From Flavivirga abyssicola (lineage in GTDB: Bacteria; Bacteroidota; Bacteroidia; Flavobacteriales; Flavobacteriaceae): a stretch of DNA of 64,000 nucleotides. The translations under genes and the position numbers were made by a program. This document shows positions 44,622 to 53,640 of this stretch, piece by piece. The notes beneath the pieces are model-generated. The model was not told where the DNA came from and did no database searches. It was given only the letters and a program-made list of their open reading frames with translations. Position 1 is the first letter of the stretch, and every line of letters starts with the position of its first letter. The stretch covers positions 4,513,001 through 4,577,000 of the forward strand of contig NZ_CP141266.1 of assembly GCF_030540775.2 (NCBI RefSeq), given 5' to 3'.

Positions 44622-45519
44622 GACACTTATTTCCATAGTTGGTCCTACTGCTATTGGCAAAACCGCTTTGAGTATTAAATTGGCTAATCATTTTAATACG
44701 GAAATACTATCTGCCGATTCCCGTCAGTTTTTCAAAGACATGCAAATCGGTACAGCAGCTCCAACACCTGAGGAATTAGCTGCTGCTAAACATCATTTTA
44801 TACATCACAAATCTATTGAAGACCGTTACAATGTTGGTGCTTTTGAAAAAGATGCTATTAGTCTTTTAAATACACTTTTTAAAACCCGTGATATTGTTAT
44901 TATGGTTGGTGGCTCCGGACTATATGTTGATGCCGTTAATAAAGGCTTGGATGATTTTCCTGAAGTTGATAACAGTATCCGTGAGACCCTCAATAGTGAT
45001 TTAGAAACGAAAGGATTGCCTCATTTACAAGAACGCTTGGAACAGCTAGACTCTGTAGCTTATAATGCGATTGCAATTGATAATCCGCATCGTGTTATTC
45101 GTGCTCTGGAAATTTGTATTGGCACAGGTAAACCTTACTCCTCATTTTTAAAGAAAGGAAAAATAAAACGTCGCTTTAAAACCATTACCATTGGACTCAC
45201 TGCCGAAAGAGAGCTCATATACGACCGTATTAACAAACGGGTAGATATTATGATGCAAGAAGGTTTACTGGGAGAAGTTAAAAACCTAGTGCCTTATAAA
45301 GATTTAAACGCCTTAAATACGGTTGGTTATAAAGAATTATTTAAATATATAGATGACGAGTGGACACTTGATTTTGCTATTTCTGAAATTAAAAAGAATA
45401 CACGGCGCTTTGCAAAACGTCAACTTACTTGGTTTAAAAAGAACGAGGATACATTCTGGTTTGATTTTACCACATCAGAAGAAGTTATTATAAATCGTAT
45501 AAATCAAAATACTTCTTGA
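44614..45519 (+). CDS. miaA: tRNA dimethylallyltransferase
   Basis: The 301-residue enzyme adds the dimethylallyl group to A37 of tRNAs reading UNN codons. The P-loop GPTAIGKTALSI is at about 9-20, SADSRQFFKDMQIGTAAP follows, and GGSGLYVDAV and TRRFAKRQLTWF are further signatures. The start at 44614 overlaps the channel's stop codon and gives MTKTLISIVGPTAIGKT. An in-frame TTG 42 bases upstream would add a segment without support. Confidence 0.95.
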   Translation: MTKTLISIVGPTAIGKTALSIKLANHFNTEILSADSRQFFKDMQIGTAAPTPEELAAAKHHFIHHKSIEDRYNVGAFEKDAISLLNTLFKTRDIVIMVGGSGLYVDAVNKGLDDFPEVDNSIRETLNSDLETKGLPHLQERLEQLDSVAYNAIAIDNPHRVIRALEICIGTGKPYSSFLKKGKIKRRFKTITIGLTAERELIYDRINKRVDIMMQEGLLGEVKNLVPYKDLNALNTVGYKELFKYIDDEWTLDFAISEIKKNTRRFAKRQLTWFKKNEDTFWFDFTTSEEVIINRINQNTS

Positions 45520-45521
45520 CA

Positions 45522-46208
45522 ATGGCTATACCCGAAACCCCTTTAGATAACCCCGTTTGGTTCTCTTTAACAGATTGCCATTACGATTATGCAATAGATT
45601 ATGGTAATGTGAAATTTTTTCAGCCAGATTATGGCCCTTTTGGAGCGTTTATAAACAATGAAGATACAAGCCTAGCCATAGAAAAACACGCCAAATTAAT
45701 CACAGATTTTTTTATTGTTGGCGATAAGCCTAAAATGCCATTACATTTTAAAGAACCTGTAGAATATATAGGTTTACAAATGATTATATACAACAAAATA
45801 AATTATCCTATTACAGAGGCTATTGTAGAGTTAACCGAATCACATTATGATGATTTAATTCATTTAGTTAAGCTAGTATATCCGGAATATTTTAAATCGA
45901 AAACGAATACCTTAGGACGATACTATGGTATTTATAAGGATAAAAAACTTGTTGCTGTAACTGGAGAGCGGATGCAAACTAATGATTTTATTGAAATTAG
46001 CGCTGTAATAACGCATCCTGATTATACTGGTAAAGGATATGCAAAACAACTCATCACACATACCGTAGAAGGTATTTTGAAGAAAGATAAAGTTCCTTTT
46101 TTACACGTAGATCAAACGAACCTTGGCCCAATACAGTTGTATAAAAAATTAGGATTCATTACTCGAAGAAAATTTAGTTTCTGGAGGATAATCTGTGGTG
46201 AAAAATGA
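45522..46208 (+). CDS. GNAT family N-acetyltransferase
   Basis: The 228-residue protein has a C-terminal GNAT domain (about 100-225). The acetyl-CoA loop is HPDYTGKGYAKQLI (near 165), followed by HVDQTNLGPIQLYKKLGF. The N-terminal 95 residues are a separate part that resembles the longer FR47-like group. The ATG at 45522 is 2 bases after the miaA stop, showing co-transcription. The substrate is unknown. Confidence 0.82.
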   Translation: MAIPETPLDNPVWFSLTDCHYDYAIDYGNVKFFQPDYGPFGAFINNEDTSLAIEKHAKLITDFFIVGDKPKMPLHFKEPVEYIGLQMIIYNKINYPITEAIVELTESHYDDLIHLVKLVYPEYFKSKTNTLGRYYGIYKDKKLVAVTGERMQTNDFIEISAVITHPDYTGKGYAKQLITHTVEGILKKDKVPFLHVDQTNLGPIQLYKKLGFITRRKFSFWRIICGEK

Positions 46209-46242
46209 TGAGTATTTCATATCATTAAACACTAAAGCGAAC

Positions 46243-47769
46243 CTACTGCATAGTCACACTGCTATACTTTGCATTTACAAGAATGCTTTTTCCACTTGCT
46301 AAACTGCCTGTAGAAAAGTTAGAAATATTGTGGTTAAGTTTTTCTTTTGGATGGCTTACACGTGAACGATTTCCTTTATACTGTAAATTATAATTTACTT
46401 TAGGGAGCGATATCACTGCGTTACTATTCTGAATAATGATGTTCAAGTTAGAAAAAGTATCTCCTATATTTAAAATTTTTAAATCACCTATATTACCGTC
46501 AATGATGGCACTTCCTAACAAATGCTTTATAGTGGTATTAGATGAATTTGAATTTAAAACCATTTGTTTTACATGATCTAATTCAACATCTTTAGTATAA
46601 CGGAGATTTAATTCTCCTAAGTTCCAATGGGTTACATATACAGGTGAATATGAAGCATTAACGGAAGTCGAACTTCCGTTAATACTATATGCTGTGAATT
46701 TTGTATGTGATAACTCTGCTTTTAAATCATCAACATTAGCAGCAAACTCTATCTCACCATGTCTAACATTAACCTTTAACTTAGCTTTTTTAGGCATTTT
46801 AATTTTAATAGTCTTTTTAATTTTAGAACTAGATTCTTTATTAACTAATCTTTCAATTAAAACTTTTCTATTTTCAACTAACTTTTCCCGCTTTTGTGCA
46901 CGCTTTTCCATATGTTCTTTTCTCTTCTCTATGTGCTCTTGCCTCTTTTCCATATGTTTGGCCCGAGCTTCAATATGGGCAGCTTGTCTTTCCATTTTTT
47001 CAGCAAAACGCTCTCCCCATTCTTCCATTTGTTTCCCGTATTTTTCTTCCCATTCTTTTCCAAATTTCTCGCCCCACTCTTTCATTTCTTTTCCATACTT
47101 CTCTTCCCATTCTTTTCCAAATTTCTCACCCCATGCTTCCATTTTTTCTGCATAATCCTTACCAAATTTCGATTCGAATTTTTGAGTATATTCTTCCAAA
47201 TACTTTTCGCCATCCTTTTTATAGGCCTTGTAATCAAATTGAATCTCATTGACGCCTTCTGGTAACTTAGGTAGCTCTGGCAACTGTGGCATTACGGGAA
47301 GCTGTGGCATTTCAGGAAGTTCCGGTACTTCTGGCATTACAAAGTCAACCCCATCAATTAACACTTCTGGTAAATCTGCCAATTCAAACTTTAATTCTTC
47401 TAATAGAGCATGTACTGCCTCATTATCGTTATGACTTGAATTATATACCCAAGAGTTACCTCCAGTACCTTTTGTTTCAATTTTAACTAACCCACTAGAA
47501 GCATCAACATCTACCTCCCAATTTTTTAAAGCATTTTCTAAGGCTTCTTTACTTAAATCATCACCTTCTATATAAGCTTCGATTTCGATAACATCTTTAT
47601 TCCATGTATCAATGACTAAATTGCAATGGCTGGTGTTTAAATCGATAGTAATATCTTTATTTACTTTAATAGATTGCGATACTTTTTCTAATTTTTGTTG
47701 TGCCATAAGCCCTCCTGTAATGAGTAAGCTTAAGGCAAGTAATTTAATTTTTATGATTGTATTGTTCAT
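46243..47769 (-). CDS. exported repeat-rich protein with DUF4097-like beta domain
   Basis: The 508-residue protein has a signal peptide (about 1-23). After an N-terminal beta part come a Pro-rich stretch of LPE/MPQ repeats (about 135-170) and a highly charged coiled-coil-like section (about 195-300). That section contains 19-residue repeats like EKFGKEWEEKYGKEMKEWG (57-base period in DNA) and EHMEKR repeats. The C-terminal part (about 310-508) is a beta helix like DUF4097 adhesins. It is the third gene of an ECF sigma / anti-sigma operon and is probably its main target or sensor partner. Its function is unknown. Confidence 0.75.
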   Translation of the reverse strand: MNNTIIKIKLLALSLLITGGLMAQQKLEKVSQSIKVNKDITIDLNTSHCNLVIDTWNKDVIEIEAYIEGDDLSKEALENALKNWEVDVDASSGLVKIETKGTGGNSWVYNSSHNDNEAVHALLEELKFELADLPEVLIDGVDFVMPEVPELPEMPQLPVMPQLPELPKLPEGVNEIQFDYKAYKKDGEKYLEEYTQKFESKFGKDYAEKMEAWGEKFGKEWEEKYGKEMKEWGEKFGKEWEEKYGKQMEEWGERFAEKMERQAAHIEARAKHMEKRQEHIEKRKEHMEKRAQKREKLVENRKVLIERLVNKESSSKIKKTIKIKMPKKAKLKVNVRHGEIEFAANVDDLKAELSHTKFTAYSINGSSTSVNASYSPVYVTHWNLGELNLRYTKDVELDHVKQMVLNSNSSNTTIKHLLGSAIIDGNIGDLKILNIGDTFSNLNIIIQNSNAVISLPKVNYNLQYKGNRSRVSHPKEKLNHNISNFSTGSLASGKSILVNAKYSSVTMQ

Positions 47770-47779
47770 TTTTTGATTT

Positions 47780-48355
47780 TTAGATTGATTGTTCTACTTC
47801 TTCAGTAATATCACTCGAAGTATTTAATTCTTTTAATTGATCTTTTAAACGATACAAAAGATTTAAACGAAACTTTAAATTATCAATTAATGCATTCACT
47901 GTTAATTCGCTAGGTCCTGACTCTGTTAACTCCTCAGATAAGCGTTTATACTCTTTATCAAGCTCATCTAATTGCAACAAATACCCATCAAAAAGATCTT
48001 TAGTTTCGGAAGTATATTTCATTTTAGATAATTCTAAATTGATACTCGCTAAATAATAATCTTCAACTTTTTTAAGTCCAGGAGATACATCTCCCAAGGT
48101 TTTTGTTTCATCAGTTTCTGTTGCTACGACCTCAATTGGCTTCTCTTCTTTTGGTTGTAAAAACTTAAAAGCTCCAAAGCCTAAACCAATTAACAATACG
48201 ACACTGGCAGCCATACGCATCCAATTAAACTTGGATTTGCTCGCTACTGGCATTTCCTCCTCTAACTTTTCAAGAAATCTTTCTTGATGATTTTCAGGCA
48301 TCTTTTCATGCACTATTTTGTCATCCTTAAACAACTCTCTAATATCTCGTGCCAT
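47780..48355 (-). CDS. membrane-anchored anti-sigma-like protein
   Basis: The 191-residue protein has a cytosolic N-terminus (about 1-45, MARDIRELFKDDKIVHEKMPENHQERFLEKLEEE), one membrane helix (about 50-64) and a periplasmic helical domain (about 85-185). That fits an anti-sigma factor for the sigma gene just upstream, whose stop codon it overlaps by 17 bases. No zinc-binding HxxxCxxC motif is present, so it is of a different class. The role is inferred from context. Confidence 0.72.
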   Translation of the reverse strand: MARDIRELFKDDKIVHEKMPENHQERFLEKLEEEMPVASKSKFNWMRMAASVVLLIGLGFGAFKFLQPKEEKPIEVVATETDETKTLGDVSPGLKKVEDYYLASINLELSKMKYTSETKDLFDGYLLQLDELDKEYKRLSEELTESGPSELTVNALIDNLKFRLNLLYRLKDQLKELNTSSDITEEVEQSI

Positions 48356-48890
48356 TTTTTTTAAGTATTAACAGTTCTTGTAATTTACTTTTTCCTCTTG
48401 ATAATTGCGTTCTTGAAGCAACTTCAGAAATATTTAGAATCTCTGAAATTTCTTGGTGATCATACCCTTCTATTAAATAAAGCATCACAACATATTGATA
48501 CTTATCGGGCAATTTATCAATTGCAATTTTTACATCGCTTAATGTAATTGCATCGTCTACTAACCATTTGTCATCATATGCAGTATCAGCTACTTTCAGG
48601 TGCACCTCTTCTAATTCAACAAGCTGTTGCTTTTTAGATTTTAAGAAGTCAATACTTTTATTAACAACAATACGTTTTAACCAGGCTCCAAAAGTCACCT
48701 CTGCTTTATATTGATGTAGTTTAGTAAAAGCTTTGATAAAAGCTTCCTGTACTACATCTTCAGCTTCGGCAGCATCTTTTAAAAATCGTTTTGCAACAAT
48801 ATACATACCATCACAGTACTGGTTGTATAACTGTAATTGTGCTTTGCGATTGTTTTGTTTACATTGTTCAATAATGTCAACTTGAAACAT
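48339..48890 (-). CDS. ECF-type RNA polymerase sigma factor
   Basis: The 183-residue sigma factor has region 2 (about 22-90, with AEDVVQEAFIKAF and FGAWLKRIVVNKSIDFLK) and region 4 (about 120-172, YVVMLYLIEGYDHQEISEILNISEVASRTQLSRGK). It opens the operon with the anti-sigma-like and repeat-rich genes, a common flavobacterial arrangement. A divergent DUF2911 gene starts 277 bases away. Confidence 0.92.
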   Translation of the reverse strand: MFQVDIIEQCKQNNRKAQLQLYNQYCDGMYIVAKRFLKDAAEAEDVVQEAFIKAFTKLHQYKAEVTFGAWLKRIVVNKSIDFLKSKKQQLVELEEVHLKVADTAYDDKWLVDDAITLSDVKIAIDKLPDKYQYVVMLYLIEGYDHQEISEILNISEVASRTQLSRGKSKLQELLILKKNGTRY

Positions 48891-49167
48891 GCTAATTTAC
48901 TTTTGGTTATGAGTTAGTTCGTTTTAAAGACGACTAAAAAAGTCTAGTGTTGCAAAAAAAATTATTTAATGTGTGTTTTTTTCTTTTAATTACTCTATAG
49001 CACAGCTATAAACTTCAAAAAAGCCCTAAAAGGACAAAAGTTAATTGTTTTTGTCTTCAAACAAAAAATTAAACCACTTCATCAATAAAAAAACTCTAAA
49101 ATCTGTGTTAACATTGTTAAGAATTACTTCTTTTTGAAGTATCTTTATACCCTTTTAAACCCAGCAT
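48891..49167. promoter_or_regulatory. divergent intergenic region, sigma operon and DUF2911 gene
   Basis: These 277 AT-rich bases hold two promoters. TTTTGTCTTCAAACAAAA at 49049-49066 is an imperfect inverted repeat that could be an operator. No element could be tied to the ECF sigma factor. Confidence 0.3.
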
Positions 49168-49722
49168 ATGAACACATTCTTAAAGCGTATATTAGTCCTT
49201 TTATCCATAATAGCATTAGGACTATTTCTATATTCTTTTTTTGTTGAAAATATTTTTTCACAACGTCTAAGTCCTAAAGATACTGTAGAATTTAAACTTA
49301 ATGATTTAAAACTTGAAGTGTTTTATAATAGACCTTCAAAAAAGAATAGAGCTATTTTTGGTGCTTTAGTTCCTTTTAATAAAGTTTGGCGTACGGGTGC
49401 TAATGAAGCTACCACTTTTAAAACCAACCAAGCCCTTGAGGTACAAGGCAGGCCTTTACCTATGGGTAAATATACGCTTTGGACGGTACCAAAAGATACC
49501 GTTTGGACTGTTATATTTAATTCTAAACAATACCCTTGGGGTGTCGATTCTGATATGAGACCTATGCGGGATGCTAACTTTGATGTTTTAAATATTGAAG
49601 TTCCTGTACAGAAATTATCGTCTACTGTAGAACAATTTACTATAGCTTTTGATAATTCTACAGATAATTTATTCTTAACTATGGCGTGGGATGACGTAAA
49701 AGTTGCTGTACCTCTTAAATAA
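49168..49722 (+). CDS. DUF2911 family protein
   Basis: The 184-residue protein has one N-terminal hydrophobic segment (about 8-27), likely an anchor or signal. The DUF2911 beta domain (about 35-175) carries the family block EVFYNRPSKKNRAIFGALVPF, WRTGANEATTF and YTLWTVP. The family is common in Bacteroidetes and has no known function. The gene is monocistronic and divergent from the sigma operon. Confidence 0.88.
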   Translation: MNTFLKRILVLLSIIALGLFLYSFFVENIFSQRLSPKDTVEFKLNDLKLEVFYNRPSKKNRAIFGALVPFNKVWRTGANEATTFKTNQALEVQGRPLPMGKYTLWTVPKDTVWTVIFNSKQYPWGVDSDMRPMRDANFDVLNIEVPVQKLSSTVEQFTIAFDNSTDNLFLTMAWDDVKVAVPLK

Positions 49723-49807
49723 GTATTTAGTCGTCGGTAGCAGTAATCAGTGGTTCTAATCAATTTTCTCAAATAAAATAGTAAATTAGACAAACATTTG
49801 TTTATTC

Positions 49808-50881
49808 GTGTCAAAAGAAAAAAAATCTGCACTTAGAGAAAAAAAAGGTGTTTCGATTTCTGAAATCACCAATCAATCCAGTATCAAAACTATTAAGGAG
49901 AAACGTAGGGCTGAAATTAATACAGATACTCTAGTATCCTCAATTTTAAATAAGGATATTACGGCTTTAAGCAGGGCCATCACTTTGGTAGAAAGCAAAA
50001 ATCCGACACATTTAAAAAAAGCAAATAAAATAATAAAAGCATGTTTACCACATGCTAATAAATCCATTCGTATAGGCATTACTGGGGTTCCAGGAGTTGG
50101 AAAAAGTACTTTTATCGAAGTTCTTGGAAAACATATTACTTCAAAAGGAAAACGTGTTGCTGTACTGGCAATAGATCCCAGTAGTTCGCTAACAAAAGGG
50201 AGTATTCTAGGCGATAAGACCAGAATGGAAGATTTAGTGAAAGATACTAATGTTTTTATACGTCCATCGGCTTCTGGGGATTCACTGGGAGGTGTTGCCA
50301 GAAAAACCAGAGAGGCCATTATTTTATGTGAAGCTGCTGGATTTGATGTTATTATTATTGAAACCGTTGGTGTTGGTCAAAGTGAGACCACTGTACATAG
50401 CATGGTAGATTTCTTTTTATTACTAAAATTAGCCGGTGCTGGTGATGAATTGCAAGGTATAAAACGAGGTATTATAGAAATGGCAGATGTGATTGCTATT
50501 AACAAAGCAGATGGAGATAATTTAAAACGCGCCAAGCTTGCTAAAGTAGAATTTAATAGAGCACTTCATCTCTACCCCGAAAAACTTTCTGATTGGCAAC
50601 CTAAAGTAACTATTTGCAGTGCACTTGAGAATGAAGGCATAGATACTATCTGGGAATTGATTTTAGATTATGTAATCATTACTTCTAAAAACAATTACTT
50701 TCAAGAAAAAAGACATGAGCAAAATAAATTTTGGCTGATTCAAACTATTGAAGAGCAATTAAAATCAGTGTTTTTTAATCGTCAAGAAGTTAAGAAAGAA
50801 TTAGAAAATCAAATGCAGCTTATAGAGGCCAACAAAACAACACCATTTGCTGCGGCTGATTATTTATTAGGGTTAACGTAA
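49808..50881 (+). CDS. meaB: methylmalonyl-CoA mutase-associated GTPase MeaB
   Basis: The 357-residue P-loop GTPase protects and loads B12-dependent methylmalonyl-CoA mutase. The Walker A motif GVPGVGKSTFIE is at about 97-108. DPSSSLTKGSILGDKTRM is the family signature, followed by ETVGVGQSE and NKADGDN (guanine specificity). About 40 residues precede the core, starting at a GTG. The mutase genes are not in the window. The alternative name ArgK for this family is historical. Confidence 0.93.
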   Translation: MSKEKKSALREKKGVSISEITNQSSIKTIKEKRRAEINTDTLVSSILNKDITALSRAITLVESKNPTHLKKANKIIKACLPHANKSIRIGITGVPGVGKSTFIEVLGKHITSKGKRVAVLAIDPSSSLTKGSILGDKTRMEDLVKDTNVFIRPSASGDSLGGVARKTREAIILCEAAGFDVIIIETVGVGQSETTVHSMVDFFLLLKLAGAGDELQGIKRGIIEMADVIAINKADGDNLKRAKLAKVEFNRALHLYPEKLSDWQPKVTICSALENEGIDTIWELILDYVIITSKNNYFQEKRHEQNKFWLIQTIEEQLKSVFFNRQEVKKELENQMQLIEANKTTPFAAADYLLGLT

Positions 50882-50981
50882 TTTTGATATATTTCTGATT
50901 AATTATTTATTATCAATCCATTTTCGTTTCTACCATACTCTAAGTCATCCTATGTTTGTAAATAGGAAGACATATAAATAA

Positions 50982-51551
50982 CTATGAAGGTACAAATCGT
51001 TTTAAAAGATACTTCGCTAATTTATAAAATAGAAATCCTGAAATGGCACCAAATGCTAATCCACATACAATATCTAATGGGTAATGAACACCAACATAAA
51101 TTCTACTATAAGCCACTATTAAGCTCCAAAACAACAAAATAAAAATAAGGTACTTATAATACTGCTTTAGCATTAAACCTGCAAAAATAGCTGCTGCCAT
51201 GGAGTTTGATGAATGCCCGGAAAAGAAACCATATTTTCCACATCGTACAGCTATAAAACGCATTTGATCAATTAAATTAGCTTCGCCACAAGGTCTTGGA
51301 CGTTGAAAACCTCGCTTAAAAACATTAGTAATTTGATCTGTAAAAGTGATCATTAAAGCCACAACCACAACAAAAACAAGTAATGATTTTAATCCATATT
51401 TTTTATAAAGTAAAAAGAGCAAGATAGCGTACAGTGGGATAAACGTAAGCTTATTTGTTATTATTAACCATAGGTTATCCCAAGGCTCAGAACCTTGATT
51501 GTTTAAGAACAAAAATAATTCAGTATCGTATTCTAAAAGTTTTTCAATCAT
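50982..51551 (-). CDS. PAP2 family phosphatase
   Basis: The 189-residue membrane protein has five or six helices. The phosphatase motif is split as KRGFQRPRP (about 75-83), SGHSSN (about 109-114) and YSRIYVGVHYPLDI (about 149-162), giving the His and Arg of the catalytic site. It would hydrolyse lipid phosphates such as undecaprenyl pyrophosphate or phosphatidyl phosphates. It lies 9 bases after the small acidic gene, with which it shares a transcript. Confidence 0.9.
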   Translation of the reverse strand: MIEKLLEYDTELFLFLNNQGSEPWDNLWLIITNKLTFIPLYAILLFLLYKKYGLKSLLVFVVVVALMITFTDQITNVFKRGFQRPRPCGEANLIDQMRFIAVRCGKYGFFSGHSSNSMAAAIFAGLMLKQYYKYLIFILLFWSLIVAYSRIYVGVHYPLDIVCGLAFGAISGFLFYKLAKYLLKRFVPS

Positions 51552-51560
51552 CGCTATTTA

Positions 51561-51788
51561 CTAATCTTCATATTTTGCTACTTCATTATCGTAAAACGCT
51601 GTAGCTAATTTTATGGCGTTTTCGGTTTCGTTTTCAAGCTCTTTTTGATCTTCAACATCAAAGTCTTCAAACCATTCTACTTCATCATCTTCAAGGTTTA
51701 TGATGAATCTAGGAAATTCTGTATGAATGACAAAAATAGCATTAGGGTATTCTGTATTATCGCCAAGTATAAATTTTGGAAGTGTCAT
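51561..51788 (-). CDS. small acidic conserved-looking protein
   Basis: The 75-residue protein is very acidic (NLEDDEVEWFEDFDVEDQKELENETE, about 31-56, written here as its middle part). It has a short beta start and an alpha end, with no signal or membrane helix. The open frame starts at a clear ATG and is coupled to the PAP2 gene. Function is not recognised. Confidence 0.75.
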   Translation of the reverse strand: MTLPKFILGDNTEYPNAIFVIHTEFPRFIINLEDDEVEWFEDFDVEDQKELENETENAIKLATAFYDNEVAKYED

Positions 51789-51950
51789 ATTAAATTATAA
51801 GTTATAAATGCTCAAAGCACACTTAAATTATCTGATGCAAAGTTAAAATTTATTAGATACTGGAGTGAAAATAGCAAAAAAGTCTTTTTATTTTTATAAT
51901 AAGCTCTTTGTTTGTAAAATAACCCTATAAATTTAAATACTTTAGCTTAC

Positions 51951-53330
51951 TTACATGTTTTCAACTTTAATTAACTTTTTAGTTAAATAATTAAATCGAA
52001 TATACAATAATATAGCAGCAGTAGATAAACCTGCAAGTAACCCTAACCAAATACCAAAACTGCCATAGGCATCTTCTTTGCCTAAAAACCAACTCACAGG
52101 AAATCCAACTAACCAATACGATATAAATGTAATAATAGTTGGTATTTTAACATCTTGCAATCCGCGTAAAGCTCCTAAAACTAAGACTTGTATACTATCA
52201 CTTATTTGAAATATAGCAGCAGCTATGAGTAATTTAGATGCAATACTTACTACTTCGGTATTATCGATTAAGTTCTTGGCATCATTAAAATCTACATACA
52301 ACTTTGGCAATTGATTGTGAAATAAAAAGAATATCAACGCAAAACTTACAGCAAACATAGTTCCCATTAAAAATAAAGAAAATGCAATACGTCTTAACTC
52401 ATAATATCCTTTTAACCCTTTTTGATTGCCAACACGAATCATAGAGGCCACGCTTAATCCCATGGCTATCATAAATGTCATAGATGATAAATTAAGTGCT
52501 ATTTGGTTTGCAGCTTGAGGGTTCTTTCCTAATAATCCACTTAACCATATAGCTGCTGTAAAAATGGCTACTTCAAAAAACATTTGCATGGCACTTGGCG
52601 CACCTAAATTGATAATTTTTTTAAGCATTAACTTGTCTAGAACGAAAAACTTAATATTCGTTACAAAGGCTTTTGATTTCTCTTTTCCCTTTAATAGAAA
52701 CCATAGGTGCCAAACCATGATTAAACGCGACGCTAAAGTACCATAAGCAGCTCCTACTATACCTAATTCTGGAAATCCAAACTTTCCAAAAATCAACAAG
52801 TAATTTAAAATTATATTTATAATATTACCTAATAATGTTGAGTACATCGGATATTTGGTCATAGACATCCCGTCACCAAACTGTTTAAATCCTTGAAAAA
52901 TAACTAAAGGAATTAAAGAAAAAGCAACTAAATCCAAGTACGGAATGGCCAACTCTACAACCTCTGCTGGTTGTTTCATTAAATGCATAAGTGGTTTTGC
53001 GAAAAACACCATTAAGAATAGTAATATTCCTAAAACGGTACATAAAAACAAACCATGTTTAAAAGATGATTTCCCTTTTATAAAATCTTTTGCTGTATCT
53101 GCTTCTGCAACTAAAGGAGTTATAGCTGTTGAAAAACCAATTCCTAAAGACATGGCAATAAACATAAAACTATTACCTAAGGACACTGCCGCTAGTTCTG
53201 CTGTGCCTAATTGTCCAACCATGATATTATCTACAAAGCTAACTAGCGTATGCCCTAACATACCCAACATAACAGGAAAGGCTAATTTCCAATTGTATTT
53301 AAATTCTTTGGTATAGTCTTTTAATTGCAT
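51951..53330 (-). CDS. MATE family efflux transporter
   Basis: The 459-residue protein has twelve membrane helices in two halves. The N-half contains GQLGTAELAAVSLGNSFMF (about 39-57) and the second half the matching LGKNPQAANQIALNLSSM, both MATE signatures. It would export drugs or cationic metabolites in exchange for Na+ or H+. The substrate is unknown. The gene stands alone on the minus strand. Confidence 0.93.
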   Translation of the reverse strand: MQLKDYTKEFKYNWKLAFPVMLGMLGHTLVSFVDNIMVGQLGTAELAAVSLGNSFMFIAMSLGIGFSTAITPLVAEADTAKDFIKGKSSFKHGLFLCTVLGILLFLMVFFAKPLMHLMKQPAEVVELAIPYLDLVAFSLIPLVIFQGFKQFGDGMSMTKYPMYSTLLGNIINIILNYLLIFGKFGFPELGIVGAAYGTLASRLIMVWHLWFLLKGKEKSKAFVTNIKFFVLDKLMLKKIINLGAPSAMQMFFEVAIFTAAIWLSGLLGKNPQAANQIALNLSSMTFMIAMGLSVASMIRVGNQKGLKGYYELRRIAFSLFLMGTMFAVSFALIFFLFHNQLPKLYVDFNDAKNLIDNTEVVSIASKLLIAAAIFQISDSIQVLVLGALRGLQDVKIPTIITFISYWLVGFPVSWFLGKEDAYGSFGIWLGLLAGLSTAAILLYIRFNYLTKKLIKVENM

Positions 53331-53409
53331 TAGGCAAAAGTAATCTTTAGCCTTATATTTTTATCAATTTTGCAACCTTCTTTTGGTTTTTATTAAAAAT
53401 TAACAAATG

Positions 53410-53441
53410 TTGATAACTCTTTACAAATGTTTATAAATTTT
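53410..53441 (+). promoter_or_regulatory. candidate promoter of the small RNA
   Basis: TTG at 53410-53412, a 21-base spacer and TAAATTTT at 53434-53441 agree with the Bacteroidetes pattern (TTTG, spacing about 17-23, TAnnTTTG) except for the last base. Transcription would start near 53448. Confidence 0.3.
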
Positions 53442-53447
53442 CAACTA

Positions 53448-53612
53448 CTAAATGTTAGTAATTTCATACATTCGCATCGCTTTAAAAAAGCAAACTAAAT
53501 AATAAACAACACTATAAGAAACATTTAGCTTTTTATTTTAAAGGGAGAACGAAGTATAAGCTTATAAGTTTCAGCGTTTATTTTAAGGAGGAATCATATA
53601 TTCCTCCTTTTT
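53448..53612 (+). ncRNA. candidate small non-coding RNA, about 165 nt
   Basis: The stretch runs from a promoter-like element to a strong + strand terminator and has no gene in this direction. It contains a short inner palindrome (TATAAGCTTATA) and CGCTTTAAAAAAGC. The family is not recognised; 6S-like or a regulatory RNA are possible by size only. The call rests mainly on the orphan terminator. Confidence 0.35.
53585..53612 (+). terminator. + strand Rho-independent terminator with no upstream gene
   Basis: Arms AAGGAGGAAT and ATTCCTCCTT (10 perfect pairs, 5-base loop) are followed on the + strand by TTT and then a T-rich run. On the minus strand the run after the stem is mostly A, so it suits a + strand transcript best. 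It may also end the minus-strand barrel gene. Confidence 0.8.
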
Positions 53613-53640
53613 ATTTTATTTAATTATTTTTAAAATTTAT

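Larger units (their letters stand above)
53331..53640. other. intergenic region holding a candidate small RNA
   Basis: This 310-base gap lies between two minus-strand genes, yet it contains a + strand promoter-like pair and a + strand terminator (separate entries). No open frame longer than about 20 codons with a fitting start was found. Confidence 0.5.

Noticed and set aside
46694-47486. Several long open frames antisense to the repeat-rich protein, up to 153 codons
   Set aside because: They mirror the 57-base and Pro-rich repeats of the real minus-strand gene; their Phe/Ser-rich translations are a by-product of its Glu/Lys-rich codons.
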